From positions 1-15,518 of the forward strand of contig CALFXQ010000091.1 in the NCBI GenBank assembly GCA_937958285.1: a stretch of 15,518 bases of DNA. The letters run 5' to 3'. Of this stretch, positions 1 through 6,927 are shown piece by piece. A program made the position numbers and the translations under genes. This DNA is from an uncultured Fusibacter sp. (GTDB lineage: Bacteria; Bacillota; Clostridia; Peptostreptococcales; Acidaminobacteraceae). How positions within the stretch are numbered: the stretch's first letter is position 1; each line of letters starts with the position of its first letter. Under the pieces are notes generated by a model, which saw only the letters and a program-made list of their open reading frames with translations, searched no databases and was not told the origin of the DNA.

Positions 1-76
1 TAAATACTGCCAACATCTTTTCGTTCCTTGTTTTAAACAAACGCATTATTGATAAACGCTTTATATCGAATTTCAT
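1..76 (-). CDS. 5' end of an unidentified gene, cut by the window edge
   Basis: An ATG 17 bases after the mrnC stop opens a frame with no stop for 25 codons up to the left edge. The translation begins MKFDIKRLSIMRLFKTRN. A GAGG lies about nine bases before the ATG, which is a usable ribosome binding site. The spacing suggests it is the next gene of the gltX-cysS-mrnC operon. The peptide is too short for me to recognise: it does not look like the usual start of ThyX or RlmB, genes often found after mrnC in Clostridia. An overlapping ATG eight bases earlier gives only 16 codons, so it is less likely. Confidence 0.4.
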   Translation of the reverse strand, partial: MKFDIKRLSIMRLFKTRNEKMLAVF

Positions 77-93
77 GTGTCATCGCCTCGAAT

Positions 94-543
94 TCACTTT
101 ATACGGCCTTTTACCATTAAAAGGCCATCCTCGTCGCAGGTTTGCCACGATAGGGTTAGCAGCTCACTTAGGCGCTCATTTTGACCCGAGAGAACGAGAT
201 ATCCAATTAGAGATTCAAATCCCGTAGCATATCTATAATCTGAAAGCAGCGCATTTTTTGGAACGGATTGTGTTTTGGTATTTCGGCCGCGCTTGAGTAT
301 AGACAGTTCCGATTCAGTGAGGTGTTCCATAAGCACCTTTGCCAATCTCGCTTGTTGAGATGCCTTTACTACACCGACTTTAATGCGATTGATTTCGTGA
401 ATCCCCCAATCGCTAAATCGATGCAAAATCTGGGTGCGCACGTAAAAATCGAACACCGCATCACCCACATAAGCCAGATGCGTGGCGCTCATCATGCGCA
501 CCTTTGTTTCGGACATACTCTCAATTTTTAAACTATTTAGCAT
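94..543 (-). CDS. mrnC: Mini-ribonuclease III (MrnC)
   Basis: MrnC is a small homodimeric RNase III without a double-stranded-RNA-binding domain. It matures 23S rRNA ends in Gram-positive bacteria. The 149-residue product contains the signature LAYVGDAVFDFYVR (residues 23-36), with Asp28 as the expected catalytic acid, and a second acidic motif FESLIGYL near residue 110. The length fits the family (about 130-150). It starts 12 bases after the cysS stop, with no terminator between, so it is the third gene of the gltX-cysS operon, a common clostridial arrangement. The ribosome binding site is weak (GTGGG). A second in-frame ATG at 516 (MSETK) is an equally reasonable start, giving 140 residues. 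Confidence 0.93.
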   Translation of the reverse strand: MLNSLKIESMSETKVRMMSATHLAYVGDAVFDFYVRTQILHRFSDWGIHEINRIKVGVVKASQQARLAKVLMEHLTESELSILKRGRNTKTQSVPKNALLSDYRYATGFESLIGYLVLSGQNERLSELLTLSWQTCDEDGLLMVKGRIK

Positions 544-555
544 GCAATTGACCCA

Positions 556-2007
556 CTAACTCTCTAATGTCCAGGTGGTGCCTTCTGGTGCATCTTTAAT
601 CATAACACGTTTAGCCTTAAGTGCGTCTCGTATCTCGTCGGCTTTAGCCCAGTTCTTCTCACTTTTAGCCTTTTGTCGTTCTTGAATTTGCTCTAAAACC
701 CATGCCGTTAAGTCTTCAGAAACTTCTTGAGTCTTGACTCTTGTAAGGTCTAAACTGAGCACGCGATCGAATTTTTCAACGAGTACATGCTTTTCTTTAA
801 AGGTTAGTTCAGATTTCAAGACATCGTAAAGTACAGTCACTGCATTTGCAATATTGAGATCGTCTGCCAGGTGTAATTTAAAGCGCGCATCGAAGGCCAA
901 AGCTTCTTCTGAGAGACTTGTCTCGATTAACTCAAATGCAGATTCCGACATATTGGCGAGCACATCTGCTCCATAGCCTTGAGTCACGACCTCTTGGGTG
1001 CGACGCAGTAGCTTGTCATATGCCTGCTGGGCCATCCCCAAGCTTTCAAAAGAAAACGACAGCTGCTTGCGATAGTGTGCGTTGATAACAAAATAGCGAT
1101 AGGCTTTAGGACTGTAGCCCTTGCTCTCCAAAAATGACACCGTTAAAAATTCGCCGGATGACTTGCTCATCTTGCCATCTTTTTCGATTAAAAATTCAGA
1201 GTGCCACCAGTATTTTGTCCAGCTATCGCCGGTAAAGCTCTCTGTTTGGGCGATTTCGTTGGTATGGTGTATGGGGATGTGGTCAACGCCCCCGCAGTGA
1301 ATATCCAGTTTGGGTCCAAGGTTTTTTAACGAAATCACCGAGCACTCAATATGCCAGCCAGGGTAACCGACACCCCATGGAGAATCCCATTTCATCGCCT
1401 GATTTTCGAACTTTGACTGGGTGAACCAGAGCACAAAGTCCTGAGGGTTTTTTTTGTGAATATCGTGCTCCACATCGTCTCTTAAGGCAACGCGCAGTTC
1501 ATCTAAGTTCATGCGCGATAGCTTGGTGTAATCGGGAAATTTGGAGATGTCGAAATACACATTGCCGTTGGCAAAATAGGTGCACCCTTTATCTTCGAGG
1601 GCCTTGATAAAATCGATATACGCATCGATGTAATCGGTAGCCTTGGCCACAACTTTCGGCTTTTGAATATTGAGTTTCTCGCAATCTACAAAAAAGGCAT
1701 CAGTGTAGTACTGAGCGACTTCCCAAACCGTTTTATTTTCGCGCTGGGCACCCTTTAACATTTTGTCTTCACCGTCATCGGCATCAGACTCTAAGTGCCC
1801 TACATCTGTGATATTCATCACCCGGTTGACCTTAAAACCTAAGTAAGCGAGGGATTTTTCTAGAAGATCTTCGTGTATATATGTGCGCAAGTTGCCAATA
1901 TGGGCAAAATTATAGACTGTTGGACCACAAGTATACATATTTACAACGCCTGGCGTATAGGGCACAAAGTCCTCAATGCTTCGATTGATTGTGTTGTAGA
2001 GTTTCAT
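556..2007 (-). CDS. cysS: Cysteine--tRNA ligase
   Basis: This class I aminoacyl-tRNA synthetase charges tRNA-Cys in the cytoplasm. From the chosen start the protein has 483 residues. It shows the HIGH-type motif HIGN (36-39), the KMSKS motif (279-283), and the full zinc site Cys27, Cys222, His247 and Glu251, with the same spacing as in E. coli CysRS. The frame is open upstream to 2082, but a strong GGAGG (2013-2017) precedes the ATG at 2007 and the first conserved residues (MKLYNT) follow it at once, so the longer 508-residue reading is rejected. It lies 64 bases after gltX, behind a terminator-like hairpin, and 12 bases before mrnC. Confidence 0.97.
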   Translation of the reverse strand: MKLYNTINRSIEDFVPYTPGVVNMYTCGPTVYNFAHIGNLRTYIHEDLLEKSLAYLGFKVNRVMNITDVGHLESDADDGEDKMLKGAQRENKTVWEVAQYYTDAFFVDCEKLNIQKPKVVAKATDYIDAYIDFIKALEDKGCTYFANGNVYFDISKFPDYTKLSRMNLDELRVALRDDVEHDIHKKNPQDFVLWFTQSKFENQAMKWDSPWGVGYPGWHIECSVISLKNLGPKLDIHCGGVDHIPIHHTNEIAQTESFTGDSWTKYWWHSEFLIEKDGKMSKSSGEFLTVSFLESKGYSPKAYRYFVINAHYRKQLSFSFESLGMAQQAYDKLLRRTQEVVTQGYGADVLANMSESAFELIETSLSEEALAFDARFKLHLADDLNIANAVTVLYDVLKSELTFKEKHVLVEKFDRVLSLDLTRVKTQEVSEDLTAWVLEQIQERQKAKSEKNWAKADEIRDALKAKRVMIKDAPEGTTWTLES

Positions 2008-2020
2008 GCTTACCTCCTTT

Positions 2021-2050
2021 GCAAAAGCCCCGCCCAAATATGGGCGAGGC
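2021..2050 (-). terminator. Terminator-like hairpin between gltX and cysS
   Basis: On the minus strand GCCTCGCCC pairs with GGGCGGGGC (one G-T pair, plus one A-T closing pair and a four-base loop). It is followed by TTTT and then directly by the cysS ribosome binding site. The U run is short, so it is probably a partial terminator or processing site that lowers cysS relative to gltX rather than a full stop. Confidence 0.6.
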
Positions 2051-2071
2051 CATTTCCGTAGTGCCTCTTGC

Positions 2072-3574
2072 CTAATTGGCAATCAAATGAGACAATGCGT
2101 AATCTAAACGCGCCATGATGCGCTCTTTTCCAAGAATCACCAACAAATCGTTTAAGTCGATACCGTGCTGTTGTCCAGAGATTGCCGCGCGCACAGTCAT
2201 AAACAAATGCTTACCCTTAAAACCAGTCTCTGTTTGTACCGCTTTAAATGGCGCTTTACAATTGTCGAAGGTGACAGCATCTAATTGATTTAGCTGAGCT
2301 TTAAAAGCTTCAAGTACCGTGGGCACATGAGCCTCTTTAAGAAGCGCCGCAACTTCATCGTCTTCTGGCTCTGCCTTATCTGCTAGGAAGGCCAAGGCTA
2401 AGTCTCCAAAATCCTTCAAGGTGTCTACACGCTCTCTCAACGCTTTGACTACGAGAGTTGTCCACGCCAAGGCCTCAGGGTTGTCGAGAAGGTCTTGCGC
2501 AGTTAACGAGATAGCACCTGCATCTGCCATAAAAGGCACCGCCAATTGAACGAGTTGATCGAGATCGTAACTTCTAATGTATTGGCCGTTCATCCATCTG
2601 AGCTTTTGCTTGTCGAAAACCGCACCAGACTTCGAAAGTCTATCGAGGGAAAATCTCTCGATAATTTCTTGCAGCGACATGATTTCTGCGCCATCTTCTG
2701 GGCTCCAACCGAGTAGCGCTACAAAGTTGATGAGTGCCTCTGGTAAAAAACCAGCATTTAAGAAATCTTCTACCGCTGCACTGTCGTGACGCTTAGACAG
2801 CTTCTTCTTTTCTTCGTTTAAGATGAGAGGCAAGTGGATGTACTCCGGTTGTTTCCAGCCGAATGCCTCGTAGAGGTAAACGTGCTTTGGCGTAGAAGAC
2901 ACCCATTCTTCACCGCGAATGATATGTGTAATCTTCATAAGATGATCATCTACAACCACTGCAAAGTGATAGGTTGGAAAGCCATCTTGTTTTATGAGGA
3001 CTTGATCGTCGAGATCTTGGGTATTAAAGGTTACATTTCCTCTAACATGATCTGTAAATGTGAGGTCGCGGTTTAATGGCAACTTGAGGCGCACCACATA
3101 TGTTTCGCCATTGGCTATTCGCTTTTTGGCCTCTACTAAGTCGATATCGCGACATAAGCCGTCGTATTTCGGCGTCAAGCCATTTCTCTTTTGCTCGTCG
3201 CGCACTTGTTCTAAGCGCTCTCTAGAACAAAAACAGTAATAAGCGTGACCACTTTGTATCAACCGTTCTATGTATTCGTTATATATTGAAAGTCTTTCTG
3301 ATTGAATGTAAGGCCCATACATGCCCTTTTGATAGAGCTTTCCCGCTTCATCAAAAAATGGTCCTTCGTCGTGAAGTACACCCAATCGCGTCATGACGGA
3401 GACCAAATTGTCAATGGCATCGGTTACCAAACGGTTTTGATCTGTATCTTCAACGCGAATGGCATATACGCCCTCGGTCTTTTTCGCGAGTAAATAATCG
3501 TAAAGTGCTGTTCTTAAACTGCCAATATGGACATAACCCGTAGGGCTAGGGGCAAATCGAACGCGTACTGACAT
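2072..3574 (-). CDS. gltX: Glutamate--tRNA ligase
   Basis: GluRS charges tRNA-Glu, and in bacteria without GlnRS often also tRNA-Gln as part of the amidotransferase route. The 500-residue protein begins with the family signature RFAPSPTGYVHIGSLRTA, containing the HIGH-type HIGS (16-19). It carries the KMSKS-type KLSKR (258-262) followed by HDSAAVEDF, typical of bacterial GluRS. Length is normal. The ATG has a GGGAGG seven to eight bases upstream. A near-consensus promoter and a leader hairpin precede it. It is first in the operon gltX-cysS-mrnC. In Bacillus gltX and cysS are also linked; here cysE is missing between them. Confidence 0.97.
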   Translation of the reverse strand: MSVRVRFAPSPTGYVHIGSLRTALYDYLLAKKTEGVYAIRVEDTDQNRLVTDAIDNLVSVMTRLGVLHDEGPFFDEAGKLYQKGMYGPYIQSERLSIYNEYIERLIQSGHAYYCFCSRERLEQVRDEQKRNGLTPKYDGLCRDIDLVEAKKRIANGETYVVRLKLPLNRDLTFTDHVRGNVTFNTQDLDDQVLIKQDGFPTYHFAVVVDDHLMKITHIIRGEEWVSSTPKHVYLYEAFGWKQPEYIHLPLILNEEKKKLSKRHDSAAVEDFLNAGFLPEALINFVALLGWSPEDGAEIMSLQEIIERFSLDRLSKSGAVFDKQKLRWMNGQYIRSYDLDQLVQLAVPFMADAGAISLTAQDLLDNPEALAWTTLVVKALRERVDTLKDFGDLALAFLADKAEPEDDEVAALLKEAHVPTVLEAFKAQLNQLDAVTFDNCKAPFKAVQTETGFKGKHLFMTVRAAISGQQHGIDLNDLLVILGKERIMARLDYALSHLIAN

Positions 3575-3612
3575 AGTTTCCTCCCAATTGCTCGGTTTTA
3601 TCGTGATGCGCT

Positions 3613-3634
3613 GAAAAAGGCGGCTTTCGCCGCC
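3613..3634 (-). terminator. Perfect hairpin with U tract in the gltX leader
   Basis: On the minus strand GGCGGC-GAAA-GCCGCC forms a six-pair GC stem capped by a GNRA tetraloop and followed by TTTTT. It is a textbook intrinsic terminator. It ends the acylphosphatase transcript, but it also lies about 14 bases downstream of the predicted gltX start point, so most gltX transcripts must read through it or be attenuated there. Confidence 0.85.
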
Positions 3635-3654
3635 ACTTACGCTAATTCCTTGCT

Positions 3655-3683
3655 ATTATACCCCAATTTAGCTGGAGTTTCAA
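3655..3683 (-). promoter_or_regulatory. Sigma-A-type promoter of gltX operon
   Basis: The minus strand has -35 TTGAAA (3678-3683), a 17-base spacer and a perfect -10 TATAAT (3655-3660). The expected start is near 3648, giving a leader of about 74 bases that contains the terminator hairpin. The -35 element begins ten bases after the acylphosphatase stop. Confidence 0.85.
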
Positions 3684-3693
3684 GGTAGGGCGA

Positions 3694-3960
3694 TTACTCT
3701 ACCCTAAAGTCGTTGTATTCAATGGTATCTACCTCTTCAATACTCATGCAATCTACCCTAGAATAGCCATTTCCCACCTCAATGGCCTGTAAAAAAACAT
3801 CTAAAATACTAGATGGCGCTGTTACTTTCAGGGTTACCGAGCCATCGACTTCGTTTTTTACCATCCCCATAACACGATGTGCCAAGGCGGTTTTTTGAGC
3901 AAAATATCTAAACCCGACACCTTGAACGCGTCCGTATATATTGACTAGTAAGGTTTTCAT
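3694..3960 (-). CDS. acyP: Acylphosphatase
   Basis: Acylphosphatase hydrolyses carboxyl-phosphate bonds such as those of acetyl or carbamoyl phosphate; its cellular role in bacteria is loosely defined. The 88-residue product matches the usual length. It has signature 1, GRVQGVGFRYF (10-20), with catalytic Arg18, and signature 2, GMVKNEVDGSV (32-42), with catalytic Asn36. The frame is open further upstream to 4008, but the ATG at 3960 has a GGAGG five to six bases upstream and starts the conserved strand, so it is preferred. It lies 70 bases after the Cys-rich gene on the same strand with no terminator seen between; both may share a transcript. Confidence 0.95.
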   Translation of the reverse strand: MKTLLVNIYGRVQGVGFRYFAQKTALAHRVMGMVKNEVDGSVTLKVTAPSSILDVFLQAIEVGNGYSRVDCMSIEEVDTIEYNDFRVE

Positions 3961-4030
3961 TGCGCCCTCCAAAATGATAAGACTTCTCAATTCATTTATA
4001 CACCGCAAAATGAGGGCTCACGCAGGTTTT

Positions 4031-4288
4031 TTATTTTTTTGCCAAATCCATGACAAAACCCATTTTTGACATCACATGGTCGTAGCCATTTGGGCCATGT
4101 GGCACAACACAATCCGAACAGTTTTTGATTCCCGTTGCAGTATATGTATAATTTCCACCGCACTTTTCTTTTAGCATATATAGGGGACAGTAGCAAAAAA
4201 GACAGTTAAATGCTTCTTCTGAAACGCCGCTATGGCACGGAAAATATTCACAACTATGATTTGGATTAAATTTGTAGTTCTCGGACAT
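4031..4288 (-). CDS. Cysteine-rich small metal-binding-type protein
   Basis: The 85-residue cytoplasmic protein has eight cysteines (13, 18, 29, 32, 34, 43, 57, 60) in the pattern CEYFPCH, CLFCYCPLY, KCGG and CSDCVVPH. This matches my memory of the cysteine-rich small domain family (PF04071) of Clostridia and methanogens, which is presumed to bind metal and has no established function. Its order is the usual one, with no signal peptide or membrane segment. The ATG at 4288 is chosen because GGAGG (4294-4298) sits five bases upstream; the frame upstream opens only at a TTG that overlaps this site. It is divergent from the nitroreductase gene across a 127-base region and precedes acylphosphatase. 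Confidence 0.85.
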   Translation of the reverse strand: MSENYKFNPNHSCEYFPCHSGVSEEAFNCLFCYCPLYMLKEKCGGNYTYTATGIKNCSDCVVPHGPNGYDHVMSKMGFVMDLAKK

Positions 4289-4335
4289 GTATGCCTCCAA
4301 AGTCTTAGGGATTTACTATTAATGATCGCGAGCTT

Positions 4336-4347
4336 ATGCAATTGCAT
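4336..4347. promoter_or_regulatory. 12-bp perfect palindrome in a divergent promoter region
   Basis: ATGCAATTGCAT reads the same on both strands and lies between the divergent Cys-rich and nitroreductase genes. It is just upstream of the predicted nitroreductase -35 and overlaps a possible weak -35 (TTGCAT) for the Cys-rich gene. It could be an operator, but AT-rich palindromes of this size also arise by chance. Confidence 0.35.
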
Positions 4348-4349
4348 GC

Positions 4350-4377
4350 TTTCCAAATTGACAATATCATATATACT
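4350..4377 (+). promoter_or_regulatory. Probable promoter of the nitroreductase gene
   Basis: TTTCCA (4350-4355), a 16-base spacer and TATACT (4372-4377) form a reasonable sigma-A promoter with a leader of roughly 32 bases. A consensus TTGACA also occurs at 4358-4363 but has no good -10 at the right distance. Confidence 0.45.
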
Positions 4378-4415
4378 AATTGTGTTAAAGTGAAAATATG
4401 CAAGAGGAGGAAATT

Positions 4416-4976
4416 GTGAACCCAACCATTCAAAGTATTAAAAACAGACGTAGTACCCGTGTCTTTTTGCCAGACCAAATTGACAATCAGCATATTGAGG
4501 CCATTGTAGAAGCGGGACTCTTTGCCCCAAGCGCCATGAATGCACAACCTTGGCACGTAACGGTGGTGCAAAATCAAACACTTCTAGCGTCGATAAATAC
4601 CGATGCAAAACAAGCCCTTGCAACCCACGAAAACGAATATTTCAAAAAGTTTGCATCTAACGAAAATTTGAATGTGCTCTACCATGCGCCAACTGCAATT
4701 GTGATTTCCGCTGTTTCGAGCTCCCCCATCGCTCAAACTGATTGTGCTGCAATGGCTCAAAATATGTTGCTAGCTGCAGAATCGCTAGATGTGGGCTCAT
4801 GCTGGATTGGCCTTGCAAATTTCGCTTTAAAGGGAGAGAAGGCCGCTCAATACGCTGAACAGCTTCGAATTCCAGAGGGATATACGCCATGCTTTACAAT
4901 AGCCCTCGGACACAAGAAAACATCGACAACCACTGCACCGCCACGAAAAGAGAATGCCGTTAACTATATTAGGTAA
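4416..4976 (+). CDS. Nitroreductase-family FMN oxidoreductase
   Basis: Proteins of this family are FMN-dependent, usually dimeric, and reduce nitro groups, quinones or other acceptors with NAD(P)H. The 186-residue product has the N-terminal flavin-binding motif RRSTRVF (11-17), then LFAPSAMNAQPWHV around residues 36-49, and the late motif GSCWIGLANF, followed by the C-terminal IALGHK segment. The GTG at 4416 is chosen because GAGGAGG (4404-4410) is five bases upstream; an ATG six codons earlier would put that site inside the gene. The gene stands alone on the plus strand and ends at a bidirectional terminator. The native substrate cannot be inferred. Confidence 0.9.
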   Translation: MNPTIQSIKNRRSTRVFLPDQIDNQHIEAIVEAGLFAPSAMNAQPWHVTVVQNQTLLASINTDAKQALATHENEYFKKFASNENLNVLYHAPTAIVISAVSSSPIAQTDCAAMAQNMLLAAESLDVGSCWIGLANFALKGEKAAQYAEQLRIPEGYTPCFTIALGHKKTSTTTAPPRKENAVNYIR

Positions 4977-5000
4977 CCCATTGGGGCATACAAGCGAACA

Positions 5001-5048
5001 AAAGGTTCTCGCTGGTTGATTATTCAACCGACGAGAACCTTTATCTTT
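5001..5048. terminator. Bidirectional terminator between convergent genes
   Basis: AGGTTCTCG (5003-5011) pairs with CGAGAACCT (5032-5040). An inner GGTTGA/TCAACC stem lies beyond a small 2x2 internal loop. It is flanked by T-rich sequence on the plus side and TTTT on the minus side. It separates the nitroreductase gene from the converging aminotransferase gene. Confidence 0.85.
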
Positions 5049-5076
5049 GTCTCTTTTATCTTTACCTGCTATGAAA

Positions 5077-6294
5077 TCACGACTCCACAGCAGTTTGAAG
5101 AATCGCCTTATTGAGCAGTGCCCCTAAGCGAGAGATGCCTTCTTCGATTTGCGGCTCGGCCATATTCGAGAAGTTCAAGCGCATTGTGTTAAAAATATTG
5201 CCTTCTGGGAAGAATGAATCCCCCGGCACATATGCAACGCGATTTTGCACCGCTTCGATCATCAGGGTTTTCGTATTGATGGATTCCGGAACAGTTACCC
5301 ATATAAAGAGACCACCCTCTGGAATATCATATTTCACAGCTTCTGGAAAGTGCTTTTGAATGGCCTTTACCATTAAGTCTCTTCGACCACGGTAGAGGTC
5401 TACTAATTTTTCGATATGCCCATCGAAGTTATAACGTTCAATAAACAAGGATAACTCTCTCTGGCTCATGGAGTTCGTCTGTAAGTCTGCACCTTGTTTT
5501 ACCATGACATACTTCGAAATCAATGGTTCTTCTGCTGCAACCCAGCCAATGCGCAAGCCTGGGCAAAAGGTCTTAGAAAACGTCCCCAGGTATACCACTC
5601 GTCCCTCAGTGTCCATGCTCTTTATACTTGGCAGCGCTTGCCCTTCGTACCTAAGTTCACCGTATGGATTATCTTCAAGTACAATAACTTTATATTTATT
5701 TGCCAAAGCGATCAGGCCTTCTCTGCGCGCCAAAGACCACGTTCTACCCGATGGATTTTGAAAATCGGGGATGACATAAATCATTTTGACGTGGGATTCG
5801 TTTTTTAGGGCGTTCTCTAGAGACTCAAGTACCATACCTTCTGCATCAGTCTCAATGCTTAGAAAGTTGCACTCATAAGCTTTAAACGCATTAATTGCAC
5901 CCAAATATGATGGGCTCTCACAAAGCACCAAATCTCCAGGGTTTAAGAATATCTTACCCGAAAAGTCTAGGCCTTGCTGAGATCCCGCTGTAATTAAAAT
6001 CTGATCTATACCGACTGTCATACCCTGTCGGGCCATTCTAGATATAATTTGATTCCTCAGTGGATCATAGCCTTCAGTCGGATTATACTGAAGCGCCTGA
6101 ACGCCCATGGTATCTAAAACTTCCATAGAAATTGTCTTCATTTCCCTAATTGGAAACAAATCTGGTGCAGGCAACCCTCCAGCAAAGGAAATAATATCTG
6201 GTTGCTGTGTCAACTTTAAAATCTCTCGAATTTCTGAAGCCTTCATACCCTCTGCTCTTTTTGCAAAAAGATTAGACGTTTCTAAAACATTCAT
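5077..6294 (-). CDS. PLP-dependent aminotransferase, 2-aminoadipate/aromatic type (LysN/ARO8-like)
   Basis: This 405-residue fold-type I aminotransferase transfers the amino group of an amino acid to 2-oxoglutarate or a similar acceptor. It has AGGLPAPDLFP near residue 38, TAGSQQGLD (102-110), PDFQNPSG with Asn180, LEDNPYG with the PLP-ring Asp208 and Tyr211, and the Schiff-base lysine Lys241 in TFSKTFCPGLRIGW. These are features of the class I subgroup that includes 2-aminoadipate (LysN) and branched-chain or aromatic aminotransferases. The exact substrate is open. The ATG at 6294 follows AGAGG by six bases; the longer frame starts at a TTG two codons earlier. It has its own promoter and two dyads upstream. 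It resembles the catalytic half of the MocR regulator at 7410-8777. Confidence 0.92.
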   Translation of the reverse strand: MNVLETSNLFAKRAEGMKASEIREILKLTQQPDIISFAGGLPAPDLFPIREMKTISMEVLDTMGVQALQYNPTEGYDPLRNQIISRMARQGMTVGIDQILITAGSQQGLDFSGKIFLNPGDLVLCESPSYLGAINAFKAYECNFLSIETDAEGMVLESLENALKNESHVKMIYVIPDFQNPSGRTWSLARREGLIALANKYKVIVLEDNPYGELRYEGQALPSIKSMDTEGRVVYLGTFSKTFCPGLRIGWVAAEEPLISKYVMVKQGADLQTNSMSQRELSLFIERYNFDGHIEKLVDLYRGRRDLMVKAIQKHFPEAVKYDIPEGGLFIWVTVPESINTKTLMIEAVQNRVAYVPGDSFFPEGNIFNTMRLNFSNMAEPQIEEGISRLGALLNKAILQTAVES

Positions 6295-6311
6295 GTGCAA
6301 CCTCTTTCTGA

Positions 6312-6326
6312 TATATCAATGATATA
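6312..6326. promoter_or_regulatory. 15-bp 7-1-7 perfect dyad in the aminotransferase leader
   Basis: TATATCA-A-TGATATA is a perfect inverted repeat lying about 10-24 bases downstream of the predicted start point and just before the ribosome binding site. It could be an operator that blocks transcription. Its half-sites face opposite to a Fur box, so Fur is unlikely. Confidence 0.5.
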
Positions 6327-6342
6327 CTTACCATATGCTACA

Positions 6343-6371
6343 ATTGTATCAGAAAAACGTTTTCCTAACAA
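6343..6371 (-). promoter_or_regulatory. Promoter of the aminotransferase gene
   Basis: The minus strand reads TTGTTA (6366-6371), a 17-base spacer and TACAAT (6343-6348). The predicted start is near 6336, about 40 bases before the ATG. The spacer contains the palindrome AAAACGTTTT (6354-6363), which may be an operator. Confidence 0.75.
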
Positions 6372-6375
6372 GTGC

Positions 6376-6440
6376 AAAAAAACACCCGTTCTGTTTGAAA
6401 GGGACAATTGTTAGTCCTACAAACCGTGCACAGGTGTTTT
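6376..6440 (-). terminator. Multi-stem intrinsic terminator after the PilZ gene
   Basis: On the minus strand AAAACACCTGT pairs with ACGGGTGTTTT (11 pairs with one G-U) and is followed by seven Ts in all. The 43-base loop holds nested stems, GTTTG/CAAAC and GGAC/GTCC. It ends the HesB-like/PilZ transcript just before the aminotransferase promoter. The region 6441-6521 between it and the PilZ stop holds only a small CCTTGG/CCAAGG hairpin (6498-6513) and no gene. Confidence 0.75.
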
Positions 6441-6521
6441 AATTAATTTTAATAACTTAATTGGATACTCTTTATTCGATGGGTTCTTCAATCATTACCT
6501 TGGAGACCCAAGGGCTTCAAA

Positions 6522-6884
6522 CTAATTTTGGTAGCGCTTCCCCGATAAATCGGTTAAAAAGCGTTTTATGCTTAAAATAAGTTGATCTGGGACAGCCTCA
6601 AAATGGAGACCTGATCGATACACCGATTCGTTGCGTTTGGTCCATAGTACACGGGTTGTTACATTGTACACATCGCCGTCGAAGTAGATATCGAAATTCA
6701 CTGTGGCATCCACTGGTAGGGGTAGTTCTGTTTGTACGCCAATGCCCTGAAAATTAAGATCGAGCATTTCTAGTGAAATAATCTTTTCGATGTGCACATC
6801 GTTATCCATGACCGAATACTGAGTTTCTAGACGCTCAAGATGAGGCAATCTAGGAATTCTTCTTAGATCTTCTCCACTTTTCAT
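6522..6884 (-). CDS. PilZ-domain protein, candidate cyclic-di-GMP effector
   Basis: This 120-residue cytoplasmic protein is probably a single PilZ domain. PilZ domains bind cyclic-di-GMP through an RxxxR motif and a (D/N)xSxxG motif. Here RRIPR (8-12) supplies RxxxR and DLNFQG (42-47) matches the second motif with Asn44 in place of Ser. The following strand-rich stretch (GIGVQTELPL, then the segment NFDIYFDGDVYNVTTRVLW) and GLHF near residue 93 fit the PilZ barrel. Whether it binds the nucleotide is unproven because of the Asn change. The ATG is preceded by GGGAGG. It lies 43 bases after the HesB-like gene with no terminator between, so it is likely under the same Fur-controlled promoter. Confidence 0.8.
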   Translation of the reverse strand: MKSGEDLRRIPRLPHLERLETQYSVMDNDVHIEKIISLEMLDLNFQGIGVQTELPLPVDATVNFDIYFDGDVYNVTTRVLWTKRNESVYRSGLHFEAVPDQLILSIKRFLTDLSGKRYQN

Positions 6885-6927
6885 CTGTCACACCTCCCTT
6901 AAAAGCTCTATTTACTACGATCGAGTT

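Noticed and set aside
3575..3654. T-box riboswitch in the gltX leader
   Set aside because: The leader is about 74 bases, far too short for the stems of a T-box, and no T-box sequence (AGGGTGGNACCGCG-like) is present.
6376..6440. Riboswitch upstream of the aminotransferase
   Set aside because: The promoter of that gene lies downstream of the structure, so it would not be in its leader, and the folds do not match a class I know. A terminator explains it better.
6441..6521. Seven-codon open frame (MIEEPIE) after the PilZ stop
   Set aside because: Too short and only a weak ribosome binding site; nothing supports translation.
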